From: Microcebus murinus
Lineage: Eukaryota > Chordata > Mammalia > Primates > Cheirogaleidae
Assembly (NCBI RefSeq): GCF_040939455.1
Contig: NC_134117.1
Coordinates: forward strand, 49,135,001 to 49,199,000
DNA length: 64,000 nt
Direction of reading: 5' to 3'
The position numbers were made by a program, and so were the translations under genes. This document shows positions 12,466 through 26,316 of the stretch, in pieces. The notes below the pieces were generated by a model. The model saw only the letters and a program-made list of their open reading frames with translations. It made no database searches and was not told the DNA's origin. Position 1 is the stretch's first letter. Each line of letters opens with the position of its first letter.

Positions 12466-13866
12466 TTTTTATATACAGGTAAATACCTCTTATATAAATG
12501 TCCCCAGAGATTGCTGCTAAAACAAATCCTTTTCCCCTGAGAAGCCCTTTAGAGTGTGAAAGGTTGGCAAGGGCAGATTCTTAAGTCATTTTGTATGAAT
12601 TAGCAGACATTCTTTGTCAGCTTTCAAATCACCCTTCCCAACACAGACCACAAACAGTCCCAATATTTGTACCAACCCCTCCAGAGAAAAACAAGCTGGG
12701 GTTGCTCTGAAGATCTGTTTGTCACTTTTCCCTTTCTTTTCAGCATATTCAGAGGCACTTAATGCCATTAGGCAAAATTATGCCATCCATGGCATCGCAC
12801 CTGGCATGGCTAGTGCTCCCAGGTGGAGAAGCAGATGTATAATGGGGCTATTTGAAAATGCTACATTAGAAAAACAGCTCTACAAACAAAATTAGTGAGA
12901 CAATGCTGAGAATTGCTCTTCCTTCTGTTCCAGCATAATTTATCATCCAGAAAAAAGAATTACCATGTGAACAATGGAGGAGCACAATTAAGGTGGAAGG
13001 CAAAGTGGAAGATTTTGTAGCGGCATCCCCTGGTTATTGTGCAGGGAGCAAGAATGAAAACTAAGGCATTTGGCTCATATGTCCATGTATATTAAGGCAT
13101 TTAGCTAGCATATGGAATGTTTCAGGTTGTTCCAGGGATATAGACAAGGAACTAAATATTGACTCAGCAAGAGCTCAAATGAGAGGTCTAATTAAATTAA
13201 ATGGTACAAAGGGGAGGCTTGTTTCATAGACTCTAGTAATTGCTTAAAACACAAAAGAGACCAAATCAAGGTCAAAGAGGGATAGTAATAACAGGGAAGA
13301 TATATATAGCGAGATGTAGAGAAGGCATGAGCATAGAAGTGACCAAAAGTTCAAAAGCTATTGTTGGCTCAATTGTGAAAAATGATTGGACTTTGTCATG
13401 ACCATAAATAATCAGTCATGCCTTTAAGCAAAGTCTAGCACTAAAACATGCATCAGCACGTTAGTTTTAATTTTACTTTAATGGCTATGTGCAAAATGCC
13501 TCAGGATAATGTCCTTTCCTTGGACAAACTTGATTGATAACTAATGGATGATAGGTTTAATACTTTTGAGCTCTAAAAATGCTGTGTTTTAAGTTCCACT
13601 CCAGGAAGGAGTAAGTGTGAATTATCATGAGGATGATTCTGGTATATCTGAATAGGGTTGTCTATCTCAGAACATAATGTTGAGGATGTGAGATAGCATT
13701 TATGTGAATAGGCAGAGAGTCTCATCTCTGTGACCCAAAAGACATCATTCCTGATTATAAACCCAGAAATTTATCCTCAGAATGTTAGAAATGGCAAAGC
13801 CCCTCTGGGATAAGACGGACATGGAGGTAGGGAAGGTGAAAAAAAGAGATACCTTTCTTTCCTTGT

Positions 13867-14102
13867 ATCTAAGCCGGTGGTTCTCAAACTATGGCCCGGG
13901 GGCCACATGCGTCCCGCCGAGAACATTTATCCAGCCTGCCGGGTGTTTTTGCCCCAGCTGCCTGTCCTGCTTTGCAGCCGACTCATCCAGGGCCCGCAGT
14001 GCGCATGTGTGGAATGTGTGCCGCACTCTCCAATGGCCCTCCAATGGTCTGAGGGACAGTGAACTGCCCCCCTGTTAAAAGTTTGAGGTCCCTGATCTAA
14101 GC
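13867..14102 (-). mobile_element. Non-autonomous hAT DNA transposon with 8-bp target duplication
   Basis: A 220-bp GC-rich element (13875-14094) with imperfect terminal inverted repeats: left cggtggttctcaaact, right agtttgaggtccctg. The 8-bp duplication atctaagc (13867-13874 and 14095-14102) is the hAT signature. No transposase frame. The right end, read in reverse, matches the left end of the element at 51572, so both belong to one family and lie in opposite orientation. It landed in or beside a MIR that continues at 14103. Confidence 0.92.
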
Positions 14103-14255
14103 TCTCTGAGCCTTAGTTTTATCTATAAAATGGGTATGATAATAAGACTTTCCTCATTGACGTGTAGATTAAAATAATTAATATATTTAAGGATTTAAAA
14201 CCCCTTCTAATTACTAGGGCTCAGTAAACATTAGTTGTCATTGTTGTTATCACTA
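14103..14255 (+). mobile_element. MIR SINE, right part, interrupted by the hAT element
   Basis: ..tctctgagccttagttttat-ctataaaatggg.. and ..gggctcagtaaacattagtt... The hAT at 13875-14094 sits immediately at its left edge. Confidence 0.75.
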
Positions 14256-14469
14256 CTCTTATTAAAATTATCACAGAAGTGAAGAATAAGAACCCTATCC
14301 TAGAAAGGTGCCTCATCTGCTCAAAGGGAGCAATATTGACCCTGGCTCTGTTCAACTTTTTATTGTTATAAAGAGATGTACAAAATACATTTAATGGCAT
14401 TTATCTCCCTTTTAAGACATATTTTCACTAAAGTTTCTGTACCCCTCTGCTGGGTAATTTAGCATTAAG

Positions 14470-14700
14470 TGTACCTACTTTAGAATCAGTGGACTGGGTT
14501 TAAAATATGGCTCTGCCTCTTAAGCTTTGTGACCTTACATAAGTTGCTCAACGTCTTTAGGTTTAAATTTTCATTTCTCTCAAATAGTAACAATGATAGC
14601 TATCTCACAGAGCTTTTATTGGTAAGGATAAAGAAAGCAAATGCATTTTAAATATTTAGAACAGCACCTAGCATTAATAAGCACTCAATTTCATGTACAT
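14470..14700 (+). mobile_element. MIR SINE
   Basis: ..ggactgggtttaaaatatgg-ctctgcctctta.., ..tgaccttacataagttgctc.. and ..acagcacctagcattaataa... Near full length. Confidence 0.75.
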
Positions 14701-15837
14701 ACAGGCTTACACCTATATTATTTATGGTTTATACATGTAAACTATATTCACATGTATGTGTATGCATAGACTACTCTCATTCCTTTAAATTTAAATTGAA
14801 TCACAGATTTTTTTAGTTTAATGAAACCTATCATATCACTCATTCTCTTTGTTTCTGTCAGTCTCTCTCTCGCTGTCATTCCCTCACACTCTTACAAACA
14901 CACATACGTACACACACATATGCTGGCAAAGTGTTAAATTATTATGTCAATCTGCACTTACACTATTTCCTAATCCAAGCAAGTCTTTTCTAATTTGCCA
15001 TTTAAAACATTACCTTGTATTGTAAGGCAATTTATATTTTCATGTCAGTTGCATAGACTTTCTCTCTCTATCTTACCAAATTCTTCCAATTCTTTATTAT
15101 TGAGCTTAAATTCTCTGTGAAATTCTTTAGACTATTCAAATCAAAGTACTTCTCTTGCTGCAAATATTTGGCATCTGTTGTCCAAAACACTTACTTATTA
15201 ATTCTGTACTGTTAAACATTTCTGTAAAATATTGGGCTATTATACCCTGCCCAACATCTTAAAAGTCCATAATACCATAAGTGCTAGTCTTGCCAAAAAT
15301 GACTTTCTTGAATTTCAGGGTATCTGAAGTTCTACTCTATATAGTAACTGAATAATTCTGATAATGTGACATTTATATATAAACACTCTAATGTTCAATA
15401 AAAATATATCTGTGCCCATCTTCAAATCTCAGGGCTAAATGTCTGCATTTGCATTGGCAACAGCTAAAGTCCAACTGTCTCTCTAAGGAGCTTTTACCTA
15501 ATGCTGAGCATAGTTAACAACCACCTAAAACTTTCTTTCCATTTCTCATCAGCCATGGGTGAAACAAATGTTAATCTTGGTACAGAACAAAAGATGATTA
15601 TTCTTTCTTAGAGCCTATATCAAGTGTTGCTGCTAAAACAGGGATGGATGATAAATAGTTTTATGATAGGCAGAGGAATGATCCTACTAAAGGTAGAACA
15701 TTTGCCCACCTTTCTACCTTTAAATTTAATTTGAAATAATTTTTATAACAATTAGATGAAATTTATCGATGAACATCACTTTATGGTAAAGTTAACATTT
15801 ATCCCATGTTAGCTGACACTATTACTACTACCATGAC

Positions 15838-15866
15838 TCTACTACCACTACTACTACTACTACTAT
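15838..15866 (+). repeat. (CTA)n microsatellite
   Basis: About seven CTA/CCA triplets. Confidence 0.85.
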
Positions 15867-17274
15867 TTAATGAGTACCTGCTACATGCTAGGCATTATGT
15901 TAAGTATCTTATATATAGTAGTTTATTTCCCTCTGGGAAGGTATTTATCAGCCAGTGATCAACTTTTCTTCCCTTCTCTTTCCTTGCACAAAGATGATAG
16001 AGACCTCATTACAAGATTCTAGAAAGTACATAAGCCCTGGTCCCTGAGAAGAAAATGTAGAGAAAAGCTCTATCAAACTTATATGTGAGCAAAAATAAGA
16101 ATTTTGTTGTTTTAAGTCACTGAATTGGTAGCCATTTGTTATCACAGTATAGCCTAGCCTAAGTTTACTGATTCATTGTTGTTGACTGTAAAAAACTTTC
16201 TTAAACTGTATTTTTTCTTCAAATCAAGGTATGCTTTCAATGCTATGTGATACAGAACCTGCAGGTACACGAAAAATAATTCATCTCTGTGTTGAAGAGA
16301 GATGGGCTTGAACTCTACATCTGGTTGAAAGTATAAGTGAGGCTCCTAAAACTTTCATAAGAGAATGCCAATTTTACTATCAGCGATAAAAAATAATACA
16401 ATGTGTATACATCCAAACACATATGCACCCAGTAGGTGTTTAATGTTTGCACATTGTATGAGTGATATATAAAGGGTATGGGTCCCTTTTCAAAAAACAC
16501 TGACTATTATTAAGAAATCCAACCACGAATTGCCTATGACCCAAGGCTTGACCAAAAGCTTCTTTGAGACATCAAATATTACAAGGAGACAACTTAATGC
16601 ACTTATTAAACTCCGAGTTGCCAATATTATTTTTGTGATCAGCTAGATCAGCAGAAAGCAGAATTTTCAGACCCTATTATCACAATTCTTTCAATTAAAA
16701 AAAAAAAACCTTTCACTAAATTGAAATTTAATGTTGTAACTTCAGATTTTATCGAAGGTCAATGTAAGAAATGTCCATCTGAACATTTCTGTCTTTTATA
16801 AACCTCTAGGTTGGGACATTGTCCATCATGTTACCAATTGTTACTCAAATAATGACACAATAAATTTCTCTTTAAATTTAAAGCCTGATAAAATGTTCTC
16901 TCTCTTAAAAAACTGTCTATGCTGTTTATTATCAAGCAATGACAACTTTAATCACTTATTAATTTTCAGTGGAATATACTCAACTATAGTAAATTAAATT
17001 TATCCCAGAAGTCTTTAATCTTTTAAAAGTTACTTAGGGTCTCTTTTTATTTTTAGTTTCTAAATTTTATGCATTTTTTTTATTTCTGTTGCCATTTTTC
17101 CAGAAGCAGGTGGAAGACAAAATTCTATTTGTAAAATAAAACTTTCTATAAATTATTATGATTTTTTTCTTGTCTGTCTTTGTAACTAAATATCTGGAGA
17201 ACAAGGACCTTGTTTACTCATCTCTGTGTTGTTTTAAGGCAGGCAAAATGAAAATAGAAAAATGGTAGCACAGA

Positions 17275-17475
17275 ATGACACCAAGAGCTCTGAAACTGGA
17301 GCCTGAATTCATATTTTTATTCCATCACTTAACTAACCGTGTGACATTTGGCAAGTTATATTCATTTATTAGCCTTTGTTTTCTTGTCAACAAAATACCA
17401 TAGGTTACTTGTAGCACTGTTGAGAGGATAAAATAATATAAATGAATGTGTCAATAAGAGAACTGTATTCACAAA
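17275..17475 (+). mobile_element. MIR SINE
   Basis: ..gaaactggagcctgaattca.., ..gtgacatttggcaagttata.. and ..ttgagaggataaaataatat... Confidence 0.7.
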
Positions 17476-19789
17476 ATTCAGCAAATTCTTCTGTCACCTC
17501 TTCTTCAGCCATAAATAAGTGACAATAAAGGGCACACTGTTGCTATCATTTGTCTCTTGAGTGGGACCGACCTAGAAAGCCTGAGAGAAATTTGTGCATG
17601 TGGTTTGCTGAAAGTTTGTTCAAAGAAGGGGAGGGAAGGAAGAAGAATGGGGTAGGGGGTGGAAAGTGCAAATGCTGGAGCTAAATAAGAACATTATTAA
17701 TCTCAGCCAGAGACTAGCTTTGGCCTAATCTCATATGGGACTGTGGACCTGCACAGCTGGGTTGGTTCCATTTTGAGACAAGGAGGCTGAGCTTTTGTAT
17801 TTTCCTCTCCGTCAGTTACTAGCTATATACTACCAAGTCATGCAGGGGTAGTGGTGCTTAACCACCCAGACATGGTAACTCCTATTTGGCTGACAATAAT
17901 TACCCAGAGAAGGAAGGAGCTATGAGATGTTACCAGTCAACACTCACAGTAGCTAGAAGATGAGTGAACTGCCAGGTTAGGGGATGGGTCACCAGTATCA
18001 CAGAGTGGGTGGGGTCCAGGAATGCTGTTAAAAATTCTACAATGCACAGGACAGCCCCCCACAGCAAAGAAGTATCCAACCCCCAAATGCCAATATTGCC
18101 AAGAATGAGAATCCCTGGAATAGAGGAAAGCACAAAAAGTCAGTATTTAAAATTTATTAAGAATGGTTATTGATTTGATATTAATATCACTTAGACTTTA
18201 GTAATCAAACAGGGAAAATATGCAATTGGATTGATTTTGCTAGGAAAAACATACACGTACACAAAATAAACAACAACAAAAAAAGCTCACAGGTTTTATC
18301 CTGTGACTTTAACTAGTATTCCCTCATATTATGCAACAACAAGCATAAATTCAACATGAGTCATGGGCTGAAATGACTACTTTTGCAAATGTTATCCATG
18401 CTGTCTTGTGCCTTTTTTCACATCTGCTTTCATTTCTGCCTTTATCCATGCATGCATTTTGATGCCAGCACTTTGCTGTCCTAGAATCTTAAGCTCCTTG
18501 ATTTTTTTCTTCTCTCCCTTTTCCTTCTGTGTTTTTTTTTCTCCCTGGCTTCCAACTAAACCCACAAACATCAGCATCAGCTCTGCTTTTTCCCTTCAGC
18601 TGCACTTTGCCTAATGGGGAATTTGGCACCAACCTACAGTTGTCAAATACATCTCGCTCACTTTTATAGCCTCTCTTTTCACCTCTGGCTTTGAAGTTCT
18701 ATAGTTCAGATTGTTTAGCACACAACAGAAATAATTAATCCCTCTCTTCTAAGGATTGACAATAATTTAGCTAATTCTTTTTTCTAAACAGTCTTTTCCA
18801 TTAAGTTTTGAATTCTTCCGATTTTCCCTTTGAATAATATGGAACTACTTGACATACAAATAAGGATATGCAGTTATTGTAAGGAGTTAACAGTAGAGAC
18901 TCTCACAACACATTTATAGTTTTATTTCTTCTTCCTTATCATTTTTTCCTTCTCATATTCATCTTTTTTTGTGTGTGCCTCATCCAGATGTTTTATCCTA
19001 TCTTTGTAATTGCACAAAAGGGATCTAATTTCACAAAATAGATCCCTATTATTAATAAGAGATATTACAGCAGTCTCAGTAAAGCCATTTCAAATCAATC
19101 TTAAAATCATGAACAATATATTTTGCACCATTTTGATACATGTGTCACAATTTTTTTAGATTTGCAATTAGCAGGTAACTACTGAAGCATCTGATCTCAT
19201 TCTCATTGATGGAGATTGTTTAAATCAAATTAAAGAAGCATCCTCTTAACAAATCAAAACAACAACAATAAAAAACCAACTTTCTATGGCATAATATAAT
19301 TTGCTAATTGGCACTGGAAGGAGTAGTTTGGATAGAAATAATAAAGGGGAATGTAAAACAAAAGAGAATATGGTTAGAAATTCTGAGTTGGAAGGAACCA
19401 CGAAGTTCATTTTATGTCAAACCTGGGTTTATAGATATTAATAGATGAAGAAACTGACTCAAAGAGATTAACATCCAGACTACACCCAGGTCTCCTATTT
19501 TGGGGTCTACTAGCTTTCCTAGCACCTTATGTGAGTTCCTCATTTTGAGGCTGAAGTGTGTGTTCTGGCCAGGTATTTTTGAGAATCCAGAATCTTTAAA
19601 TCATATCACTATTACCAATTCATACTGTGTTCTAATCAATGTTTCCCCACATCTCCCAGTTAAAACTGTGCCTCAGTTCTTGATATATGTAGCAACCATC
19701 CCAGCTGGGTACACGAATATGAGCCTTCGTCATCCTGCCACTAACCTCATTGGGAGGCCATAGGATTTATTTTCGGTGGCAATGAAGAA

Positions 19790-19955
19790 CATGAGACCTA
19801 GATTCTGGTCCTGGCTCTGCCGATAGATATCTTTGTGAACCAGGACAAGTCATTAAAAATCCAAGATCTATTTCATTGTTTGTAAAATGAATTAGAGATA
19901 GTTTTTTTATAATATAAATAGATTACTTCTAAGGGTCCTTCAAGTACTGTTAAAC
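19790..19955 (+). mobile_element. MIR-like SINE fragment
   Basis: ..gattctggtcctggctctgc-c.. then ..gtgaaccaggacaagtcatt.. and ..tttgtaaaatgaattagaga... Confidence 0.55.
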
Positions 19956-20219
19956 CTGGATGCATAGCACCATCAGAATTCTCAAGAAAATCGAATTCAG
20001 TGCAATATCAGATACCAACAGAATTTCTTAGTCATTCTACTGCAGTGGAATACAAACATAAAAATAAAAGCCAAAAAAGAAAAAAATCCCCTACACATAT
20101 TTTTTGTTTGTTTTTGGAATACGTTCTTGGAATTACTAAGGTCTGATTATTTTAATATGTCTCCTACCTAACGTTACAAACAAACAAAAACAATACGTGA
20201 TAGAGTTAAATTTACTGCA

Positions 20220-20345
20220 AAGTGTCTTCTTTCTTCTCTTTTTCTTCCTTTTCTTCCTCATTGCCGTTCTCCTCTCTACTCTCTCCTTCTTCATTTCTTT
20301 CATTTCTCTCCCTTCCATTGCCTACATCTCCCCCTCTTCCTTTTT
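20220..20345 (+). repeat. Pyrimidine-rich tract
   Basis: Almost pure C/T (..ttcttctctttttcttcctt..) over ~125 bp. The open frames on both strands here are low-complexity artefacts. Confidence 0.8.
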
Positions 20346-21879
20346 CTCTATAAAATTTCAGTTAATTTCCCAAATCTTTCTCATTTTTCAGTTTTTCAAA
20401 TTTTCTTGATGCCTACTAATGATTGCAGAAGATTCAGAAAGCTTATTATCTAATTCCCCAAATGCCTTAACGTGGCAAACACATTAACCTGCTAAGTTAT
20501 TCTGTACGTGCTCGAGTGCCTAAATTCTGTAGGCCCTAGTGGCTCTTTTGGTCAATGGCTCTATTGTTGCTGTTCCCTATCATTTCTAATTAAATAAACA
20601 CTGCCCCTTGATTTCTGCTAAAGCTGAGTTGCAGTTGCTTGGCAAATTTTCAATTTTGCTGATCTTTCCCCCCGACTGATTAGTTTTATTTATTTATCCA
20701 ATATTTTAAATTGTGGCTTTGGCACATCTGCCTCAGGGTAAGAGAGTACAATTAAACACATTAAAAGAAATTCACTAAACATAGTGGTTATATAATTAAT
20801 CAATTTTAAGCAGTGCAAAAAAATGGCTGACCTAAAAGCATGACATTTGGGGAAAGAGTAATTTTAAGGGTTTAAAACCATTTTATTTGGATTTTTTCCT
20901 GAACTTTTTTATATTAATATGTACAGGGTGGAATATAACACTATTTATTTCTTTATGGCAAGCCTCTTTTCCTAAAGTACAACAATTTTCCCAGTGGGCA
21001 CAGGGCATAAGGACACTGGATGAGCAATTGATAAAGATTTTATGGGAATGCCTTCAGGTAACCTAAGCACATTTAATCTTCTTAGAGTTATACTTTTTAT
21101 TCTATTCCTAATTTAGGACATTTATAAGTCAAGGTGGCTATGGAACTGAATTGCAACAGTATGGTTAATTACTTAGTCTTTTTGTGTTTTGTTATCATTT
21201 TCCAATTAAATTTTTATATAATCTCATTATTTGAGAGAGGATAGCACTTGGAAGGCCTAATTGGCTTCATTTCCTTGTGATTGGAGGATAAACTGAAGCT
21301 GAGTCAGGTTCCATGGTCCAGACAATGTGCTGGAACTTGGCCCTGGTAGAGTACTGTCTAGCATACAGCATCTCTGTTCACTATTTCCAATCATTGCTGT
21401 TAACTTCGGTTATTCTCTCTTCTAAGTAATGTTGAAAAGTGATTGAAGATGTGGACATCTTTATTTTATTATGTTGCTAAAATAAAGCTTGGATAGAGCA
21501 CTCAAATCGTAATCTTAACAGAAAAACTCCTTTTCTCACTTTACCAAATGTGGTATCCACCAGCAAGAAATTCTTCAACTTCCCATTCATCTGTCTCTAA
21601 ATGTGATTATATCTTAATTCATCTTTATCATGGATCAGAAGAAGACCTCTTTTTTCTCCCCAAACCTAATCTTTCTACCTGTTATCCTAATCCCATTCCC
21701 TCTCACTTGTTTAAGACTTTATTCCCTCAGTTGTAGTCTTAATTTTTCTTAGGTTCATTCTATCCTGGCTGCCTCTTGTTCTTTAAACATTTACTACCAT
21801 CTTAAAAAGTACATAAATAAAAAATGTTAACTAAAATAAAAAAAAAGTTTTCAGCAAATCTGTCTACTCTGACCTGCAA

Positions 21880-21881
<2 letters not shown>

Positions 21882-21952
<71 letters not shown>

Positions 21953-21967
21953 CTCTTTCTCTCTTTC
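21882..21967 (+). repeat. (TC)n microsatellite
   Basis: About 33 uninterrupted TC units, then imperfect CT-rich sequence. It sits in a longer pyrimidine-rich stretch. Confidence 0.97.
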
Positions 21968-22889
21968 AATTCCAAACTACAGAAAAATTTTGTCTGTGTC
22001 ACCATCTTCTCTGCCACTGCATACTCAGTACTCAACCCTCTATGGTACAATTTTTGCTTTCTCCATATCACTGATACTGCTTTGGAAAAGATAAAAACAC
22101 CTTCTAAGTCCAAAACCCAATGTGCACTTTTAAGATTCAGGCAACCTGGGTCATTGGCTATTGCACCTTCAATGAATCAAAAATATTCAAGGACTTTATA
22201 GTTTAGAGGGGACTATGTATAAAAAACAGATAAGTACAATATATGAGTACTGCTATGATTTTGGAAATCATAGAGATGATATGGAAACTATTAGTTGTTG
22301 CCCAATGTCCATTCTCTTTTTCGTAGAAACAAAACTCTGATTACATCGGGGAAAACAATGTGCCAAGTTTAAAACACAAACATACATACAAAATCTATAT
22401 TTTGCAGCATACCTTGCAGTTAAGTATAGCTTTTTGACTAAGTTCTGGACAATAATATGTAAGAAAAAGCATTTGGAAAGGACTTTCTGGGAGGTCCCTT
22501 AGAGAGATGTAAGCAATGTTTGCTTCTGTTTCTCTTCATTCTTACTGCCTGGAATACAAAAACCATTGCTAGAGCTAGAGAAGCCATACTTTTGACCTTG
22601 ATAATAATGAAAGCCAGAAGCCAAAAAATAATGAAGCCGAAATGCAAAGGTGCCTTATTCCCTGATGATTTTGTGAAGCTGCCATAACAGTGCTAGATTG
22701 CTCATTCTCAGACTCTCTTTATGGAGATAGTAAACTCCCAATTTGTTTTAACTGCCACAATCAAGTCTCTGTATCTTATAAAGGCACATTGGAATCACTT
22801 TATGAAAAAAAGTTCTTTTTGGATCTCTGTCTCTGCTATTTTTTAAAAAATTTTATACAACATATTTTCACTGGATGGTCCAATCTATT

Positions 22890-23965
22890 TCTGTTTCATA
22901 CCCATTTCCTAAGTTCCAGAACCATATGCCCAACTTCTGAACCTTTCTCTTTGGATGTCCCTTAGTCACCTAAATTCAACAAGCAAAATCTGAATATGCA
23001 TCCTTATTTCTCCTAACCTGATCTTCCTTTTATATGTAGGATCTTATTAATGACTCCACTGTTGACAAAGTAAGCTGTCTAACCCCCAAACCTTTGGACA
23101 AGTTTTAATTCCTTTTTCTTCCACAGCCTTCCCATCCAATAGATTGTTGACCCTAAACACTTTTAGCTCAGAATTTTTTCTAGTGTGGTTACACACTTTT
23201 CCATTCTCATTAATATTGCCCTAAAAAAAAGTTCTCACTGTTTCTCTCTTGAGCTTTGTAAAAAAAAAATCATTTTTATATATAAATACAGCCAATCCTC
23301 CAATCCCCCAGTCCTGCATCTTTCCAATATATCACTGCTCTATCAAAAAGAGTTAACTTCCAAATCAATGTATACATCTGTTTATGCCCATCTCAAACTT
23401 AAAAATTTTCAATTACTCCCAACTGCCTATAGGGTGAAGTTTAGATATAATAAATGATCCTCTTACAAACATTCCCATTGCCCTTTGCAACTTCTCTACC
23501 CCCACCCTACAGTAGACACACCAACAGTACCAAGTAAAATTGACTTCAGACACATCAGACTGCCTGCCATTTCCATATCATTCCATAGCATTTCTACCTC
23601 TTTTTTTATTTCAGTTGCCCCGTCTATTTCAATTCCTTTTCATTCCCCTTTCCTTTAAGTACCTATTTGTTTTCCACTTATTAATCAAAGCTCAAATTAG
23701 GGACTAGCCACTTATGGAGTTTTCTCTTGCCTGCTCTGCACATCTATTACATACACGTATTAAACTATGTGCATTGTGCATATCACTGTTGTATAGTTTA
23801 TTACACTGCTCTGGAGTCTTTTTTGTTTATGTAGATATATTTTATGTTTCTTAATTTTGTATATATTTGAGCATCTTAAGGGAGTTATCATATAGTCATT
23901 TTTATATCCCCCAGATGTTCTGCTATGCCTGGCACAGAGAGGGGCTCCAATCTTAGCAGTGGATT
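22890..23965 (+). mobile_element. L2 LINE, ORF2 end and 3' region
   Basis: Recognisable L2 landmarks in order: ..ttggatgtcccttagtcacc.., ..ttactcccaactgcctatag.., ..aatcaaagctcaaattagg.., and a 3' end near ..ctatgcctggcacagagag... Heavily diverged, with indels. Confidence 0.7.
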
Positions 23966-24187
23966 TGAACTAACTAAGCACACTTTGGTTTCCTTACAGG
24001 TAAAAGATACAACTTCAGTATACGTGCGTGTAGTATAGATGTAAAAATGATTGGAAAATAATTTTAATTAAATGGTATATTATGAAAATGTCTTTCAGAT
24101 TCTTTTCTTTACCCTAAACCTTAACACCCAAGACTGAGAAAAATACTGCCCCCCACTCACATCAGAAATGCATTCCATTCACATCTT

Positions 24188-24510
24188 TTTTTTTTTTTTT
24201 GGAGTCTCACTCTGTTGCCCAGACTAGAGTGCCATGGCATCAGCCTAGCTCACAGCAACCTGCAACTCTTGGGCTCAAGCAATCTTCCTGCCTCAGCCTC
24301 CTGAGTAGCTAGGACTACAGGCATGCATGACCACGCTCAGCTAAGATTTTCTATATATTTTTAGTTGTCCAGATAATTTCTTTCTGTTTTTTAGTAGAGA
24401 CGGGTCTCCCTTTTGCTCAGGCTGGTCTTGAACTCCTAAGCTCAAACGATCCACCTGCTTCAGCCGCCCAGAGTGCTAGGATTTTAGACATGAGCCACAA
24501 CACCTGGCCT
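24188..24510 (-). mobile_element. Alu (strepsirrhine type), antisense
   Basis: T-run, then ..gagtctcactctgttgccca.. through ..gcctcagcctcctgagtag.. to ..gagccacaacacctggcc. It carries the lemur/loris middle segment (..agttgtccagataatttctt..). Moderately diverged; no clear target duplication. Confidence 0.9.
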
Positions 24511-24737
24511 AACACCTACTTTTTTTTAGTCAACTGTATTTGCTAACAGCAATGTTTCATGAACTTGATCTTGGTAGGCAAACTTTATTTTGTGAACTTT
24601 GAATAGTCTGTAGCTTTGAATACCAAATTTCTATATTTTTTAATGAATTCCTCTGCTTTAGAATCATGCTTGTTACTTTTTAAGAGACTTCATAGAAAAC
24701 TGATAACTTGGATTTAGATATTCATCTCTAATTTTTC

Positions 24738-24866
24738 TTTTTTTTAGAGATAAGGTCTTACTATGATGCACAGGCTACTGGTCTCACTCTTGGCTCCAAG
24801 TTATCCTCCCAACTCAGGGCCTCTTGAAGTGCTGAGATTACAGGTGTGATCCACCATGCCCAGCCT
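24738..24866 (-). mobile_element. Alu-related monomer (FLAM/FRAM-like), antisense
   Basis: Single-arm length (~130 bp): ..tagagataaggtcttactat.. to ..gattacaggtgtgatccacc-atgcccagcc. It lacks the second Alu arm, so it is either a fossil monomer or a half Alu. Confidence 0.65.
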
Positions 24867-24898
24867 CCAATTTAATGAAGAAAAAAGAACAAGATAAC

Positions 24899-25217
24899 AA
24901 CTCATGACCTCATAGGTGGTTCACACCTATAATCCCAGGACTTTGAGAGGCCAAGGTGGGAAGGTCGCTTGAGGCAAGGAGTTCCAGATCAACCTGGGCA
25001 ACAAAGTGAGACCCTATCTCTACAAAGATTAAAAAAAAAAATAGCTGGTGTTGGTGGTTCATGCTTGTAGTCCTATCTAGTCTGGAGGCTGAGGCAGGAG
25101 GATTGTTTGAGCCCAGGAGTTTGAAGTTGCAGTAAGCTATGATGATGCCACTGCACTCTACTCTGGGCAAAAGAGTAAGTGAAACTTTCTCAAAAGAACA
25201 AAAGAAAAAGAAAAAAG
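24899..25217 (+). mobile_element. Old dimeric Alu (AluJ-like), sense
   Basis: Runs from ..ggtggttcacacctataatc.. to a second arm ending ..ctgggcaaaagagtaagtga.. and a mixed A-rich tail. CpG sites are mostly decayed. Forms an opposite-orientation pair with the Alus just upstream. Confidence 0.88.
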
Positions 25218-25725
25218 TAAAGAACTCAGGGTCGCTGAGAAATAAAGCAAGTGTGCTTTGGCATACATAAATGCAGTGTATTTAAAAGACTTTCTAGTTG
25301 AACCAGTAAAGGTGATATTTAGAAAAAAGCTTTCAAAGATATGCCTGCAAACAGATAGTAGTAATGGATATAAAAAGGGGCACGCTCAGCTTTTTCAGAT
25401 TTATTTTTTCTAATGCAGAATTATGGATGAAATGAGGACAAATAGTTTGGATTTGCAATGCCATTCCTCATTTTATATAATGATTCAGCTTTTCAATTGT
25501 GAATCATGGATTATAAATAATTCCTTCCTAATCAATATATCTGTAAAATATATAAAGTTCATAAATTTGAATCATAATACCAAATAGAAAAGAATACAAA
25601 CTTAATTTAATACATCTGGAGGAAATCATATTTTGGAGGGATAATTAACAGTAATATATTTTTACAGCTATATAGATGCTGGACTTCTATCAAATATTTT
25701 TTGAAAGTTTAGGTTTGGAAAACAC

Positions 25726-26072
25726 AATAAATTTATATGGATTTAGTTATACCTTATCAAGGATGGTGAGTGTGTGAAACTAATAAAAGTAAACAGAAGA
25801 AAGACTTCAGCCTCCAAATAAATATTTTTTTACATGTTTAAAGTAGTATAATGTTAAGTGAGAAAAGGAAGACTGAATGTTTAATAATTCAAAATGAAAT
25901 TAAATAGTATATATAATATATATATGTTATATATAACATATATAGTTATATATATGCACACATACATATGCATAGAAGTATATGTATATATGCATGCATG
26001 CATATGCATCTACACACATGTATGAGTGTCTATACACTCATAATTTCTGTTTGTATGGCTTATGACAACTTA
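25726..26072 (+). repeat. Left arm of a long inverted repeat
   Basis: Pairs with the complement of 26482-26788. Over the first ~185 bp (to ..gaaattaaatag) I count roughly 14 differences (~92% identity). A TA-rich microsatellite then expands in this arm, and similarity resumes through ..catatgcatagaagta.. to ..tgtatggcttatgacaactt. It is not a repeat family I recognise. Confidence 0.85.
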
Positions 26073-26316
26073 AAGTGCATTTTTCTTTGAAAAGTGACAG
26101 GGTACCAATATGGCACAGGGACCGATATTGTTTGATTTTGTAAAATTTGAATATCAAGGGAACTAAATGTTTGTTTGTTTTTTTTTGTCTGACAATCATT
26201 GGAATAAAAATCTAGAAAGCAACCACATCACATAACTTCCAAATTACTCATTTTGACTTGTGTTCTTCACTTTCATTATACACACAAGGTTATCTACCTG
26301 AACAGAGAAAGCATCT

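Noticed and set aside
13782..14078. 98-codon open frame
   Set aside because: Lies mostly within the GC-rich hAT element; no similarity to a transposase that I can see.
21802..22201. Glu-Arg and Ser-Leu repeat open frames
   Set aside because: Translations of the (TC)n tract.
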